Below, piece by piece: positions 1 through 6,761 of a stretch of 6,949 bases of DNA (positions are counted from its first letter, which is position 1; the number at the start of each line of letters is the position of its first letter). Below the pieces are notes generated by a model that did not search any database, was not told the DNA's origin, and was given only the letters and a program-made list of their open reading frames with translations. The translations under genes and the position numbers were made by a program. Source of the stretch: JAGOJE01 sp964553715 (GTDB taxonomy: Bacteria > Pseudomonadota > Alphaproteobacteria > Rickettsiales > Rickettsiaceae); the NCBI GenBank assembly GCA_964553715.1, contig CAZKKY010000039.1, positions 1-6,949 on the forward strand, given 5' to 3'.

Positions 1-92
1 ATTTCCCTCTATTCTATCATAAATAGCCTAAAATGACTAGCTTTTACTGTTTTGTATTTTTACTCAATAGATATTTTAAAAAAACGCAGTTT

Positions 93-1316
93 TTATTTCT
101 GTTGAAATGATAACATCACAGTACTAAATATGATTACAATCATTATCATTACGTATATCATAGGTACAAAAGATTTATTAGTGACATGCCATAGATATCC
201 AGAGATCAAAGCAGAGGAAGAGGAAAACAACAAAGACCCTACAGAATGAGATATACTAAATATCTTTAAGCGATTAGTTATTAGTATTTTTCGTTTAAAT
301 ATAATTTGTAATGGCGTTGTGTAAACCGGGATAACCGCAACAGAAAATAAAAATAATATAATACTTACAATCCCCTTATAAAGAAAAATAGCGTTAAGAA
401 GAGCTAAAATAAAAGAGACAAATAATCCTATTAAAGATTGAATATAAGGATTATACTTATCCGCCATATAACCTGATAAAAGAGTTGATGCAATATATAG
501 TATTATTGATAGAATATGCATTTTTGATACTATATCTTTAGCAATTATACCTAAAATAGAGCTTAAGTAGCTTCCATAAAAAATCACATAAAAATGATAA
601 ATTCCACCAATAAATCCCATTATAATAATGCCACTAATGATTGTTTTATAATGATCAGTCATTATAAAAGTTGGTCTCTCTTCTTTGTTATTATTTTTTA
701 ATTTTATAAAATCAGAGAACTCCTTACTCTCTTCCATAGAATGCCTGAAATATAGTAATAAGATTCCGCACCCTCCTCCTATAATAAAATTCATTCTCCA
801 CCAATATTCTGGCATCACATTACTACAAGATAAAAAATACATAGCACTTGCAATCAAAACTCCTATTTGTGAAGAACTAGTCACCAAAGCATTTCCAAAA
901 AATTCTTGTTTTTTTCCTATTGTTTCTGCGACGTAAATTCTAACACCATCACCTTCTCCTGCAAGACTCATCATAAATATCATACGTGCAAATATTAACA
1001 GAGATGCCGAAATTATGTTCTTACTAGGTTCTATTATTCCTATTAATAATGTTGAAATAGAAGCAAGAAAGATTGAAATTTTGATTACAATGCTTCGTCC
1101 GGATATGTCCCCTATCTTACCAAAAATTATTGATCCTACAGGACGCATAACAACAGCAAAGGTTAATATCGCAAAGAAAGATATAAAATTTGGGATACTA
1201 TCGCTATCTGGTATATATTTCTCCGTTAGAATGGATGCAGATAGTCCGAACAAGGCATAATCGTAATATTGTATGATAGTGGCAAAAAATGCCAGAATTA
1301 ATGATCTGTTTTTCAT
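93..1316 (-). CDS. MFS transporter, metabolite:H+ symporter (ProP-like) type
   Basis: This encodes an inner-membrane secondary transporter of about 407 residues with roughly twelve hydrophobic segments, the usual major facilitator length. Counting from the ATG at 1316, the loop after TM2 has the MHS-type signature RPVGSIIFGKIGDISGRS (about 58-75), a variant of MFS motif A with the Gly and Asp kept. An acidic GEGDGVRIYVAE stretch follows (about 120-131), at the place where MHS proteins usually have a Gly-Glu-rich segment. FRHSMEESKEF (about 190-200) matches the central-loop region of the family, and SGYMADKY in the C-terminal half is a degenerate second motif A. The substrate cannot be read from sequence; ProP relatives carry proline, betaine or dicarboxylates. 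The ATG is preceded directly by an in-frame TTG (1317-1319); I prefer the ATG, but neither has a clear Shine-Dalgarno. The gene is divergent from ruvA and ends in TAA. Confidence 0.92.
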   Translation of the reverse strand: MKNRSLILAFFATIIQYYDYALFGLSASILTEKYIPDSDSIPNFISFFAILTFAVVMRPVGSIIFGKIGDISGRSIVIKISIFLASISTLLIGIIEPSKNIISASLLIFARMIFMMSLAGEGDGVRIYVAETIGKKQEFFGNALVTSSSQIGVLIASAMYFLSCSNVMPEYWWRMNFIIGGGCGILLLYFRHSMEESKEFSDFIKLKNNNKEERPTFIMTDHYKTIISGIIIMGFIGGIYHFYVIFYGSYLSSILGIIAKDIVSKMHILSIILYIASTLLSGYMADKYNPYIQSLIGLFVSFILALLNAIFLYKGIVSIILFLFSVAVIPVYTTPLQIIFKRKILITNRLKIFSISHSVGSLLFSSSSALISGYLWHVTNKSFVPMIYVMIMIVIIFSTVMLSFQQK

Positions 1317-1324
1317 CAATAAAA

Positions 1325-1353
1325 TTGCTTTAAATAAAACTGTAAGCTATTAT
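1325..1353 (+). promoter_or_regulatory. Sigma70-like promoter candidate for ruvAB
   Basis: TTGCTT (1325-1330, 3 of 6 consensus bases) is followed after exactly 17 bases by TATTAT (1348-1353, 5 of 6). Transcription would begin near 1360, leaving about 30 bases before the ruvA ATG. Its -10 box lies on the same bases as the minus-strand MFS -10 box, so the two may compete. Alternatively only the stronger minus-strand one is real. Confidence 0.4.
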
Positions 1354-1357
1354 AACA
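1349..1357 (-). promoter_or_regulatory. Extended -10 promoter candidate for the MFS gene
   Basis: On the minus strand the bases read TGTTATAAT, a perfect TGn extension joined to a consensus TATAAT box. No good -35 is seen at 16-18 bases, which is acceptable for an extended -10 sigma70 promoter. A start about seven bases downstream, near 1342, would give a leader of roughly 25 bases before the ATG at 1316. The assignment rests on the motif only. Confidence 0.55.
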
Positions 1358-1388
1358 GGATCTGGTAAGGTAAGTAAGAAATAAATTC

Positions 1389-1988
1389 ATGATTGGTAAA
1401 TTAAAAGGTATAGTTGATTCTATATATGATGATCACGTCATTCTTGATGTTGCAGGCGTAGGGTATTTAGTTTTTTGTTCGGATAAATCACTGTCTAATA
1501 TTACAGAAGGCACAACTATAGTACTCTTTATAGAAACACATGTACGTGAAGATCATATATATTTATTTGGCTTTGCTACTATTGAAGAAAAAATATCTTT
1601 TAATATATTACAATCAGTAAGCGGGATAGGCGTGCGCATGGCTATGTCCATACTTAGCATTCTTTCACCTTCTCAGCTTCAAGAAGCTATCGATGGTAAG
1701 AACAAAGATGTTTTTAGGTCTATATCTGGAATAGGTCCCAAACTAGCAGAAAGAATAATAGTGGAGCTAAAAGGCAAGACCTTCACAAATAACCCTATTA
1801 CGGAATATAGTAATAATCCAAAATTCCTTCAAAATAGTACCACTAGCGATGCTGTTTCGGCTTTAGTAAATCTTGGTATTAATCGTAATGAAGTAATTAA
1901 TATAGTAAATAGCATTATACAAGAATTTCCTGATATCTCTCTTGATAATTTAATAAGATTAGCTCTACAAAAAAGGTCTAAAATATGA
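1389..1988 (+). CDS. ruvA: Holliday junction branch migration protein RuvA
   Basis: RuvA binds four-way DNA junctions in the cytoplasm as tetramers and loads the RuvB motor. The 199-residue length is close to the usual ~200. Domain I (about 1-63) is the OB fold, opening with MIGKLKG and containing GVGY. The acidic-pin pair E54-D55 sits in HVREDHIYLFGF. Domain II has two helix-hairpin-helix motifs, SGIGVRMA (about 78-85) and SGIGPKLAERIIVELK (about 113-128). Domain III (about 153-199), which contacts RuvB, begins DAVSALVNLG after a polar linker. It is the first gene of a two-gene unit, and its TGA stop overlaps the ruvB ATG in an ATGA. No strong Shine-Dalgarno is seen; the purine-rich bases at 1376-1380 are the nearest candidate. 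The identification is secure. Confidence 0.98.
   Translation: MIGKLKGIVDSIYDDHVILDVAGVGYLVFCSDKSLSNITEGTTIVLFIETHVREDHIYLFGFATIEEKISFNILQSVSGIGVRMAMSILSILSPSQLQEAIDGKNKDVFRSISGIGPKLAERIIVELKGKTFTNNPITEYSNNPKFLQNSTTSDAVSALVNLGINRNEVINIVNSIIQEFPDISLDNLIRLALQKRSKI
1971..1976 (+). promoter_or_regulatory. Ribosome binding site of ruvB inside ruvA
   Basis: AAAAGG lies eight bases upstream of the ruvB ATG at 1985 and within the last codons of ruvA. It supports the ATGA-overlap start and translational coupling of the two proteins. Confidence 0.6.
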
Positions 1989-2965
1989 ACGATCTACTAA
2001 CTCCTTATTCTGAATCTCAAGATAATGAGATATCATTAAGACCATCTTTGTTGAAGGATTTCATAGGCCAGTCTGCCATGAAACATAACTTATCAATTTT
2101 TATGGAAGCAGCACAAAAACGTAATGAGCCCTTAGATCACACACTACTATATGGGCCGCCGGGTCTTGGTAAAACTACTATAGCCTATATTATTTCAAAA
2201 GAAATGGGAGTCAATATTAAGTCTACATCTGGCCCTGCAATATCTAAAGCTGCAGATCTTGCTGCTCTGCTTACAAATCTACAAGAAAATGATGTATTAT
2301 TTATAGATGAAATCCATCGCCTTAGTACTAATGTAGAGGAGGTATTATATTCGGCAATGGAAGATTATTCCCTAGATATAATAATAGGTGAAGGACCAGC
2401 TGCTAGATCTGTAAGAATTACATTACCTAAATTTACATTGGTCGGCGCAACTACAAGACTAGGCCTTTTATCTAACCCCTTAAGAGATAGATTCGGAATA
2501 CCATTACGCCTAAATTTTTATAGTAATGACGAGTTGAAATCTGTTATAAGCAGAGGAGCATCTCTACTAAATTCTGATATTGCTGAATGCGGAGCAAATG
2601 AAATAGCTGGTAGATCACGTGGGACACCTCGTATAGCATTAAGGCTTTTAAGAAGAGTTAGAGACTTTGCTTCAGTTTCGCAGCATAATATTATTGACTC
2701 CTCTATTGCATCCTCTGCCCTTGATAGATTAGAAGTAGATTCTGCAGGACTAGATAGCAACGACTTTAGATACTTAAGATTTATAGCTGGAAGCTATAAC
2801 GGAGGACCAGTTGGAGTAGAAACAATAGCAGCTGCAATGGCTGAACAACGCGATGCTATCGAAGAAACTATCGAGCCTTATCTAATCCAAATAGGATTTG
2901 TGCAAAGAACTCCTCGTGGACGTATACTCACAAAACAAGCCATGCAACATATAGGTATGGAATAA
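1985..2965 (+). CDS. ruvB: Holliday junction branch migration DNA helicase RuvB
   Basis: RuvB is the hexameric AAA+ ATPase that pumps DNA through the RuvA-bound junction. At 326 residues it is near full family length (about 335-345), with a slightly short N-terminus. In order: the RuvB N-terminal SLRPSLLKDFIGQ (about 17-29), Walker A GPPGLGKTT (57-65), Walker B LFIDEIHR (105-112, with D108 and E109), sensor 1 GATTR (154-158), arginine finger in LRDRFG (166-171), and sensor 2 in RGTPRIALRLLRRVRD (212-227, R216). The C-terminal winged helix GGPVGVETIAAAM to TPRGR (about 273-313) contacts DNA. No key residue is missing. The ruvC resolvase, often next to ruvA in proteobacteria, is not in this window. 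The gene converges on coq7 across a 114-base gap. Confidence 0.99.
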   Translation: MNDLLTPYSESQDNEISLRPSLLKDFIGQSAMKHNLSIFMEAAQKRNEPLDHTLLYGPPGLGKTTIAYIISKEMGVNIKSTSGPAISKAADLAALLTNLQENDVLFIDEIHRLSTNVEEVLYSAMEDYSLDIIIGEGPAARSVRITLPKFTLVGATTRLGLLSNPLRDRFGIPLRLNFYSNDELKSVISRGASLLNSDIAECGANEIAGRSRGTPRIALRLLRRVRDFASVSQHNIIDSSIASSALDRLEVDSAGLDSNDFRYLRFIAGSYNGGPVGVETIAAAMAEQRDAIEETIEPYLIQIGFVQRTPRGRILTKQAMQHIGME

Positions 2966-2998
2966 TCTTATAATTCTCCACAAGGATCTCTGATACGT

Positions 2999-3076
2999 GG
3001 CAATCTAGAATAATAAGACTGGTATCACTTAGTTTCGATTCGTGGTCGATATGATATTTTCTCATTATAGATTGCC
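2999..3076. repeat. Imperfect palindrome between ruvB and coq7
   Basis: The arms 2999-3013 and 3062-3076 are inverted repeats pairing at 13 of 15 positions, with the outer nine (GGCAATCTA / TAGATTGCC) perfect. Nested inside are TATCA (3023-3027) with TGATA (3052-3056), flanked by two possible G-T pairs, and TCGA (3035-3038) with TCGA (3046-3049). The element fills most of the gap after ruvB and ends four bases before the coq7 stop codon. It lacks the T-tract of an intrinsic terminator. It could be a small palindromic repeat of the kind scattered in Rickettsia genomes, or a weak bidirectional 3' end structure. No second copy is present in this window. Confidence 0.5.
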
Positions 3077-3079
3077 TTG

Positions 3080-3631
3080 CTATATGCTCCTTGCAATTGC
3101 TATCGCACCTTTACATATCTGTTTTATAAAATTGCTGATAATGTAAAACATTGGGGCCTCTTTGCTACCATGACTGATAGCAATGCTTTTATGTTCTAGC
3201 TCTTCCAACCTATATTGTTCTATTTTTTCTATTAGGTCTACTTCATCTTTATGATACTTTTTAAGATATATAAGCTGTGTTGAGTAATGTTTATCAATTA
3301 CATCTTCTACTGCTTCAGTACATAGCATAGCTGTTTTATCTCCCATCATTCTTGTTACAAAACCAAGAATATAACCAGATATATGCCAGAATGGAATTAA
3401 TAGGCTAGGCCTTACAGATCTTTCGATTATTTTGTTTTCAAAATAAGACAGGTGATTCTTTTCCTGTTCTAACATTTCTTTTAAAATTGCACTATCTTTA
3501 GACGTTTTTTGGTATTTACAGGCATCTATCTGGCCATTATATATACGCACTGCGCCGTACTCTCCAGAGTGATTAACTCTAATTATACTAGCTAAAATGC
3601 TTTTTTTACTTTGAAATTCAGGCCTGGGCAT
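3080..3631 (-). CDS. coq7: Demethoxyubiquinone hydroxylase (Coq7 family)
   Basis: Coq7 is a membrane-associated diiron monooxygenase that hydroxylates 5-demethoxyubiquinol, the penultimate step of ubiquinone synthesis. The 183-residue protein shows the duplicated ferritin-like ligand set: E24 in NHSGEYGA, E57 and H60 in EKNH, E109 in the AVED region, and E144 and H147 in EELEH. The spacing follows Coq7 proteins, and the segment LLIPFWHISGYILGF (about 77-91) is the hydrophobic membrane-contact region. All six expected ligands are present, so it should be active. The ATG overlaps the last 14 bases of dsbB and has AAAAGG (3640-3645) eight bases upstream, which supports this start. It is the second gene of a dsbB-coq7 unit. 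Both proteins depend on or supply the ubiquinone pool, a plausible functional link. Confidence 0.97.
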   Translation of the reverse strand: MPRPEFQSKKSILASIIRVNHSGEYGAVRIYNGQIDACKYQKTSKDSAILKEMLEQEKNHLSYFENKIIERSVRPSLLIPFWHISGYILGFVTRMMGDKTAMLCTEAVEDVIDKHYSTQLIYLKKYHKDEVDLIEKIEQYRLEELEHKSIAISHGSKEAPMFYIISNFIKQICKGAIAIARSI

Positions 3632-4136
3632 TATCTAAACCTTTTCTTAGATAAAGCAATAACCCTAATAAAAATATGTTAAATAAACAATTCCATTCCG
3701 TCATGGAAAGCATCATTATTCTAAAAGGAGCTTTAGTACATGTTGCAACTTCTCTACTATATAGCATTTCCTTTATTTGATCATTAGACATATCATCTGG
3801 CATTACAACATCTGGATTACAAAGAGTAGTGCCAGCTGATATCCCTCTTTCTACAGAAGAGTGATATCCTGATATAGCAATAGAAGATGATATTGTAAGA
3901 ATAATAAGAACAAAATATAATTTAGGACATTTTTTAGAATATAAAGCAGTTAATCCTATTATTATAAGTATCACATAAGGAATTCTTTGATATATACATA
4001 ATACGCAAGGCGGAATTTCTAAAACATGCTCTACAAACAAAGCAAGTCCAAGAGAAAAAACAGATATTAGTGCTGTAATCAGAAATATCCTATTATAAGA
4101 TAAATTTAGATAGCTTAAAATTGACATATAACTCAT
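3618..4136 (-). CDS. dsbB: Disulfide bond formation protein DsbB family, quinone-linked
   Basis: DsbB is an inner-membrane protein that reoxidises periplasmic DsbA and passes electrons to ubiquinone. This 172-residue protein has four hydrophobic segments (about 15-35, 52-66, 73-91 and 148-163). The first periplasmic loop has the redox motif PCVLCIYQR (C44, C47), with R51 at the conserved quinone-site position. The second long periplasmic loop holds C106 (TTLCNP) and C133 (ATCTKAPFR), the pair that exchanges with DsbA. All four catalytic cysteines are therefore present. Two further cysteines (C70, C150) lie near membrane boundaries. The ATG at 4136 is used; a second in-frame ATG three codons on is possible, and neither has a clear Shine-Dalgarno. 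The gene leads coq7 and diverges from lysS. No dsbA is seen here. Confidence 0.95.
   Translation of the reverse strand: MSYMSILSYLNLSYNRIFLITALISVFSLGLALFVEHVLEIPPCVLCIYQRIPYVILIIIGLTALYSKKCPKLYFVLIILTISSSIAISGYHSSVERGISAGTTLCNPDVVMPDDMSNDQIKEMLYSREVATCTKAPFRIMMLSMTEWNCLFNIFLLGLLLYLRKGLDNAQA
3640..3645 (-). promoter_or_regulatory. Ribosome binding site of coq7 inside dsbB
   Basis: On the minus strand AAAAGG sits eight bases before the coq7 ATG and inside the dsbB reading frame. It fixes the coq7 start and suggests that translation of coq7 is coupled to the end of dsbB. Confidence 0.6.
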
Positions 4137-4149
4137 TTTTTATTATATA
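4121..4149 (+). promoter_or_regulatory. Sigma70-like promoter candidate for lysS-secF
   Basis: A perfect TTGACA (4121-4126) is followed after 17 bases by TATATA (4144-4149, 4 of 6); TATATT at 4146-4151 is an alternative with a 19-base spacer. Transcription would start near 4156 and give a leader of about 50 bases. The -35 box lies inside the first codons of the divergent dsbB gene, so the two promoter regions must overlap or interleave. Confidence 0.5.
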
Positions 4150-4207
4150 TTTCTTATGTATTCTGCACGAATAAGTTTAAAAATTCAACAATTTTACTCA
4201 AATAACT

Positions 4208-5779
4208 ATGTTAGACAATCCAAATGATGCACTTTTATCTAGGGCATGGCCATTTTTAGAGGCACAAAGAATATTAGATAAAATAAATAATACGACTCCT
4301 AAAAAAGGATATGTGCTTTTTGAAAGTGGATATGGCCCATCAGGACTTCCTCATATAGGCACATTTGGAGAGGTAGCTCGCACTACTATGGTTAGAGAGG
4401 CTTTTAAAAAAATCTCAGACATTCCAACGCGTCTTTTTTGTTTCTCTGATGATATGGATGGTCTGCGCAAAGTGCCAAGTAATATTCCAAATCCTGATGA
4501 AGTAAAAAAATACATAGATATGCCTCTTACTTCAATTCCAGATCCTTTTGGAGAAACAGAAAGCTATGGTCATTATATGAATGCAAAATTGCGATCCTTC
4601 CTAGATAGCTTTGGATTTGAATATGAGTTTTTTAGTAGCACTGAATGCTACAAAAAAGGTATGTTTGATGAATATCTGCTAAAAGCTCTAGCAAAATATG
4701 ATGAAATCATGGCTTTAATGATACCAACTTTCAGAGAAGAAAGACAGGCAACTTATTCTCCATTCATGCCAATATGCCCTAGAACTGGCAAAGTTCTTCA
4801 GGTTCCTACAGAAGAAGTAAAACTTGATAATGGCACTATAATATATAAAGATCCGGAAGATGGATCCTTAGTAGAAACGCCCGTTACTGGTGGGTATTGT
4901 AAATTACAATGGAAGCCTGATTTCGGAATGAGATGGGCAGCTTTATCTGTAGATTATGAAATGTATGGCAAAGACCATATGCCAAATGCAGAGCTTTACT
5001 CTAATATATGCAAAACTCTTGAAGGAGAGCCTCCTACTCAGTTTTTCTATGAATTGTTTTTAAATGAAACAGGGCAGAAAATCTCTAAATCAAAAGGCAA
5101 TAGTATTACTGTAGATGAATGGCTTAGATATGCTCCAATAGAAAGTATGTCTTTATTTATGTACCAATCTCCATCAAAGGCAAAGCGCCTGTATTTTGAT
5201 GTTATACCTAAAAATGTTGATGAATATATTACTTTCAATAAGAAATATCATTCGGAAGAAGACCCGGTAAAGAAATTTGCAAATCCTGTTTATCATATTC
5301 ATGCTGGCAATGTTCCAGTAATAAAAACTTTTGGCATTACTTTCTCGTTATTACTTAACCTTGCATCAGCATGTAATCCATCTGACAAATCTGTACTTTG
5401 GGGATTTATTAGCAAATATGCAAAGGATGCAAGTCCTATATCTGCACCATATTTAGATCACTTAGCAGATTTCGCAGTGCGTTATTATAATGATTTTATT
5501 AAAACTAATAAGAAATTCATTATTCCAAACGAATCTCAAGTTGATATTTTAGAATCCATGATATCATTCCTAGATAGTTTAAGCGAAAATATATCTTCTG
5601 AAGAAATTCAAAATGGTATATATTCTATTGGAATGGATGCAGGATATGAAAATCTGCGAGATTTCTTTAAAGATTTATATCAAATATTACTAGGGCAAGA
5701 AGATGGACCAAGGCTTGGGTCATTCATCGCTTTATTTGGTATAGAAAATATGAAAAATTTGATAAAAGAGAAGATATGA
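4208..5779 (+). CDS. lysS: Lysyl-tRNA synthetase, class I (archaeal-type)
   Basis: This cytoplasmic enzyme attaches lysine to tRNA-Lys using ATP. It belongs to the class I LysRS fold (also called lysK in some annotations), not the class II form of most bacteria. The Rossmann-fold signatures are GPSGLPHIGTFGE (43-55, HIGH-type motif at 49-52) and KISKSKGNSI (291-300, KMSKS-type loop). YEMYGKDHM (250-258) is typical of the active-site region of this family. The C-terminal half (about 330-523) is the helical anticodon-binding part. At 523 residues it is full length for the bacterial class I form. There is no recognisable Shine-Dalgarno before the ATG, even though the AT-rich leader is about 50 bases. 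It is co-transcribed with secF, whose ATG overlaps the TGA stop of lysS. Confidence 0.98.
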   Translation: MLDNPNDALLSRAWPFLEAQRILDKINNTTPKKGYVLFESGYGPSGLPHIGTFGEVARTTMVREAFKKISDIPTRLFCFSDDMDGLRKVPSNIPNPDEVKKYIDMPLTSIPDPFGETESYGHYMNAKLRSFLDSFGFEYEFFSSTECYKKGMFDEYLLKALAKYDEIMALMIPTFREERQATYSPFMPICPRTGKVLQVPTEEVKLDNGTIIYKDPEDGSLVETPVTGGYCKLQWKPDFGMRWAALSVDYEMYGKDHMPNAELYSNICKTLEGEPPTQFFYELFLNETGQKISKSKGNSITVDEWLRYAPIESMSLFMYQSPSKAKRLYFDVIPKNVDEYITFNKKYHSEEDPVKKFANPVYHIHAGNVPVIKTFGITFSLLLNLASACNPSDKSVLWGFISKYAKDASPISAPYLDHLADFAVRYYNDFIKTNKKFIIPNESQVDILESMISFLDSLSENISSEEIQNGIYSIGMDAGYENLRDFFKDLYQILLGQEDGPRLGSFIALFGIENMKNLIKEKI

Positions 5780-6693
5780 AACTTTTTCCCCTTAGATTAT
5801 TGCCAAATCATACAAAATTTGACTTTATGCGCTTGAGAAAGATAAATTATTTTATTTCTATTGTCTTAGTGATAATAAGCGTTATTTCATTATTCTCATT
5901 CAAGCTAAATTTTGGAATAGATTTTAGTGGCGGAATCAGTATAGATGCAAGAATTAATCAAACACCTGATCTTGCAAAAATGAGAGAAGTATTGTCTAGC
6001 ATTAATATAGGAGAAGTAATGCTACAAACATTTGGAACAGAAAATGATATATCTATTAGAGTTGGTCTGAAAGATATGAAAACGTCAGAAGATCTAATGA
6101 AAAATGTAGAGCTTATCAAATCTAGTTTACAATCTCATTTTCCGTACGAAATAGACTACCGTCAAGTAGATTTTGTAGGCCCACAAGTTGGAGCTGAGCT
6201 TGTAGCTTCTGGCGCTAAGGCAATTATTTTAGCCTTTCTTGCTATTATGGTTTATGTATGGGTAAGATTTGAGTGGCAATTCGGATTTGGGGTTCTGATA
6301 GCATTAGTGCATGATAGCATAATGTGTATGGGATTTATGAGTATAACACAGCTTGATTTTAACCTAAGCAGTATAGCAGCTCTTCTTACAATAATTGGTT
6401 ATTCTGTAAACGATTCTGTAGTAATTTATGACCGTATCAGAGAAAATGTAAGAAAATACAGACAAAAATCTACTTATGATATTATAAATCTTAGTTTAAA
6501 TGAGACCTTATCACGTACAACACTTACAGTGCTTACAGTTTTATTGTCTAATCTTGCACTTATTATATGGGGTGGCGAAGCACTAAAAAGCTTCAGTGTG
6601 ATGGTGTTTTTTGGTATCGTAGCTGGTACATATTCATCTATTTTTGTATCTGCACCTATTCTTACATTATTTAATATAGATAAATTTAGATGA
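5776..6693 (+). CDS. secF: Protein translocase subunit SecF
   Basis: SecF is an inner-membrane partner of SecD; the SecDF complex uses the proton gradient to help SecYEG pull proteins into the periplasm. The 305-residue protein has a short cytoplasmic N-terminus, TM1 (about 25-42), a periplasmic domain starting with the family signature FGIDFSGG (46-53), then five more membrane segments from about 146 on. Other conserved blocks are VGPQVGAEL (134-142), GYSVNDSVVIYDRIREN (208-224), RTTLT (247-251) and GTYSS (284-288). D213 and R220 are in the expected transmembrane and loop region. Length matches single SecF proteins, so this is not a SecDF fusion. secD is not adjacent: lysS lies immediately upstream with an ATGA overlap. 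A purine-rich GAGAAG just before the ATG may act as the ribosome binding site. Confidence 0.97.
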   Translation: MKLFPLRLLPNHTKFDFMRLRKINYFISIVLVIISVISLFSFKLNFGIDFSGGISIDARINQTPDLAKMREVLSSINIGEVMLQTFGTENDISIRVGLKDMKTSEDLMKNVELIKSSLQSHFPYEIDYRQVDFVGPQVGAELVASGAKAIILAFLAIMVYVWVRFEWQFGFGVLIALVHDSIMCMGFMSITQLDFNLSSIAALLTIIGYSVNDSVVIYDRIRENVRKYRQKSTYDIINLSLNETLSRTTLTVLTVLLSNLALIIWGGEALKSFSVMVFFGIVAGTYSSIFVSAPILTLFNIDKFR

Positions 6694-6761
6694 TATAAAG
6701 GAGTAAAGGGTAATTATATTAACGAGGAATGCAGTTAATCACTAATAACAGTTCTTTTATT

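Noticed and set aside
1..92. Possible gene end on the plus strand (frame open from base 1 to TGA at 34-36) and a T-rich end for the MFS transcript
   Set aside because: Eleven codons are too few to support a gene, and the stretch of T on the minus strand after the MFS stop follows only a three-base stem, so neither a CDS nor a terminator can be claimed.
685..1260. Plus-strand open frames at 685-936 and 1015-1260 opposite the MFS gene
   Set aside because: They lie antisense to a well-supported membrane protein gene and have no recognisable domain or ribosome binding site.
2518..2760. Minus-strand open frame opposite ruvB
   Set aside because: Shadow of the RuvB C-terminal coding region with no independent evidence.
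2999..3076. tRNA-like gene: seven-base outer stem, about 78 bases long, and a TTCGATT sequence
   Set aside because: The TTCGATT is near the middle and not in the T-arm position, the bases before the 3' stem do not form a T-arm, and no anticodon arm can be drawn.
5047..5238. Minus-strand open frame opposite lysS
   Set aside because: Shadow of the conserved lysS coding region around the KISKS loop; no family similarity.
4099..6692. Shared 14-base string AGATAAATTTAGAT at the dsbB start region and at the end of secF
   Set aside because: Short AT-rich match in unrelated coding contexts, expected by chance in DNA of this composition.
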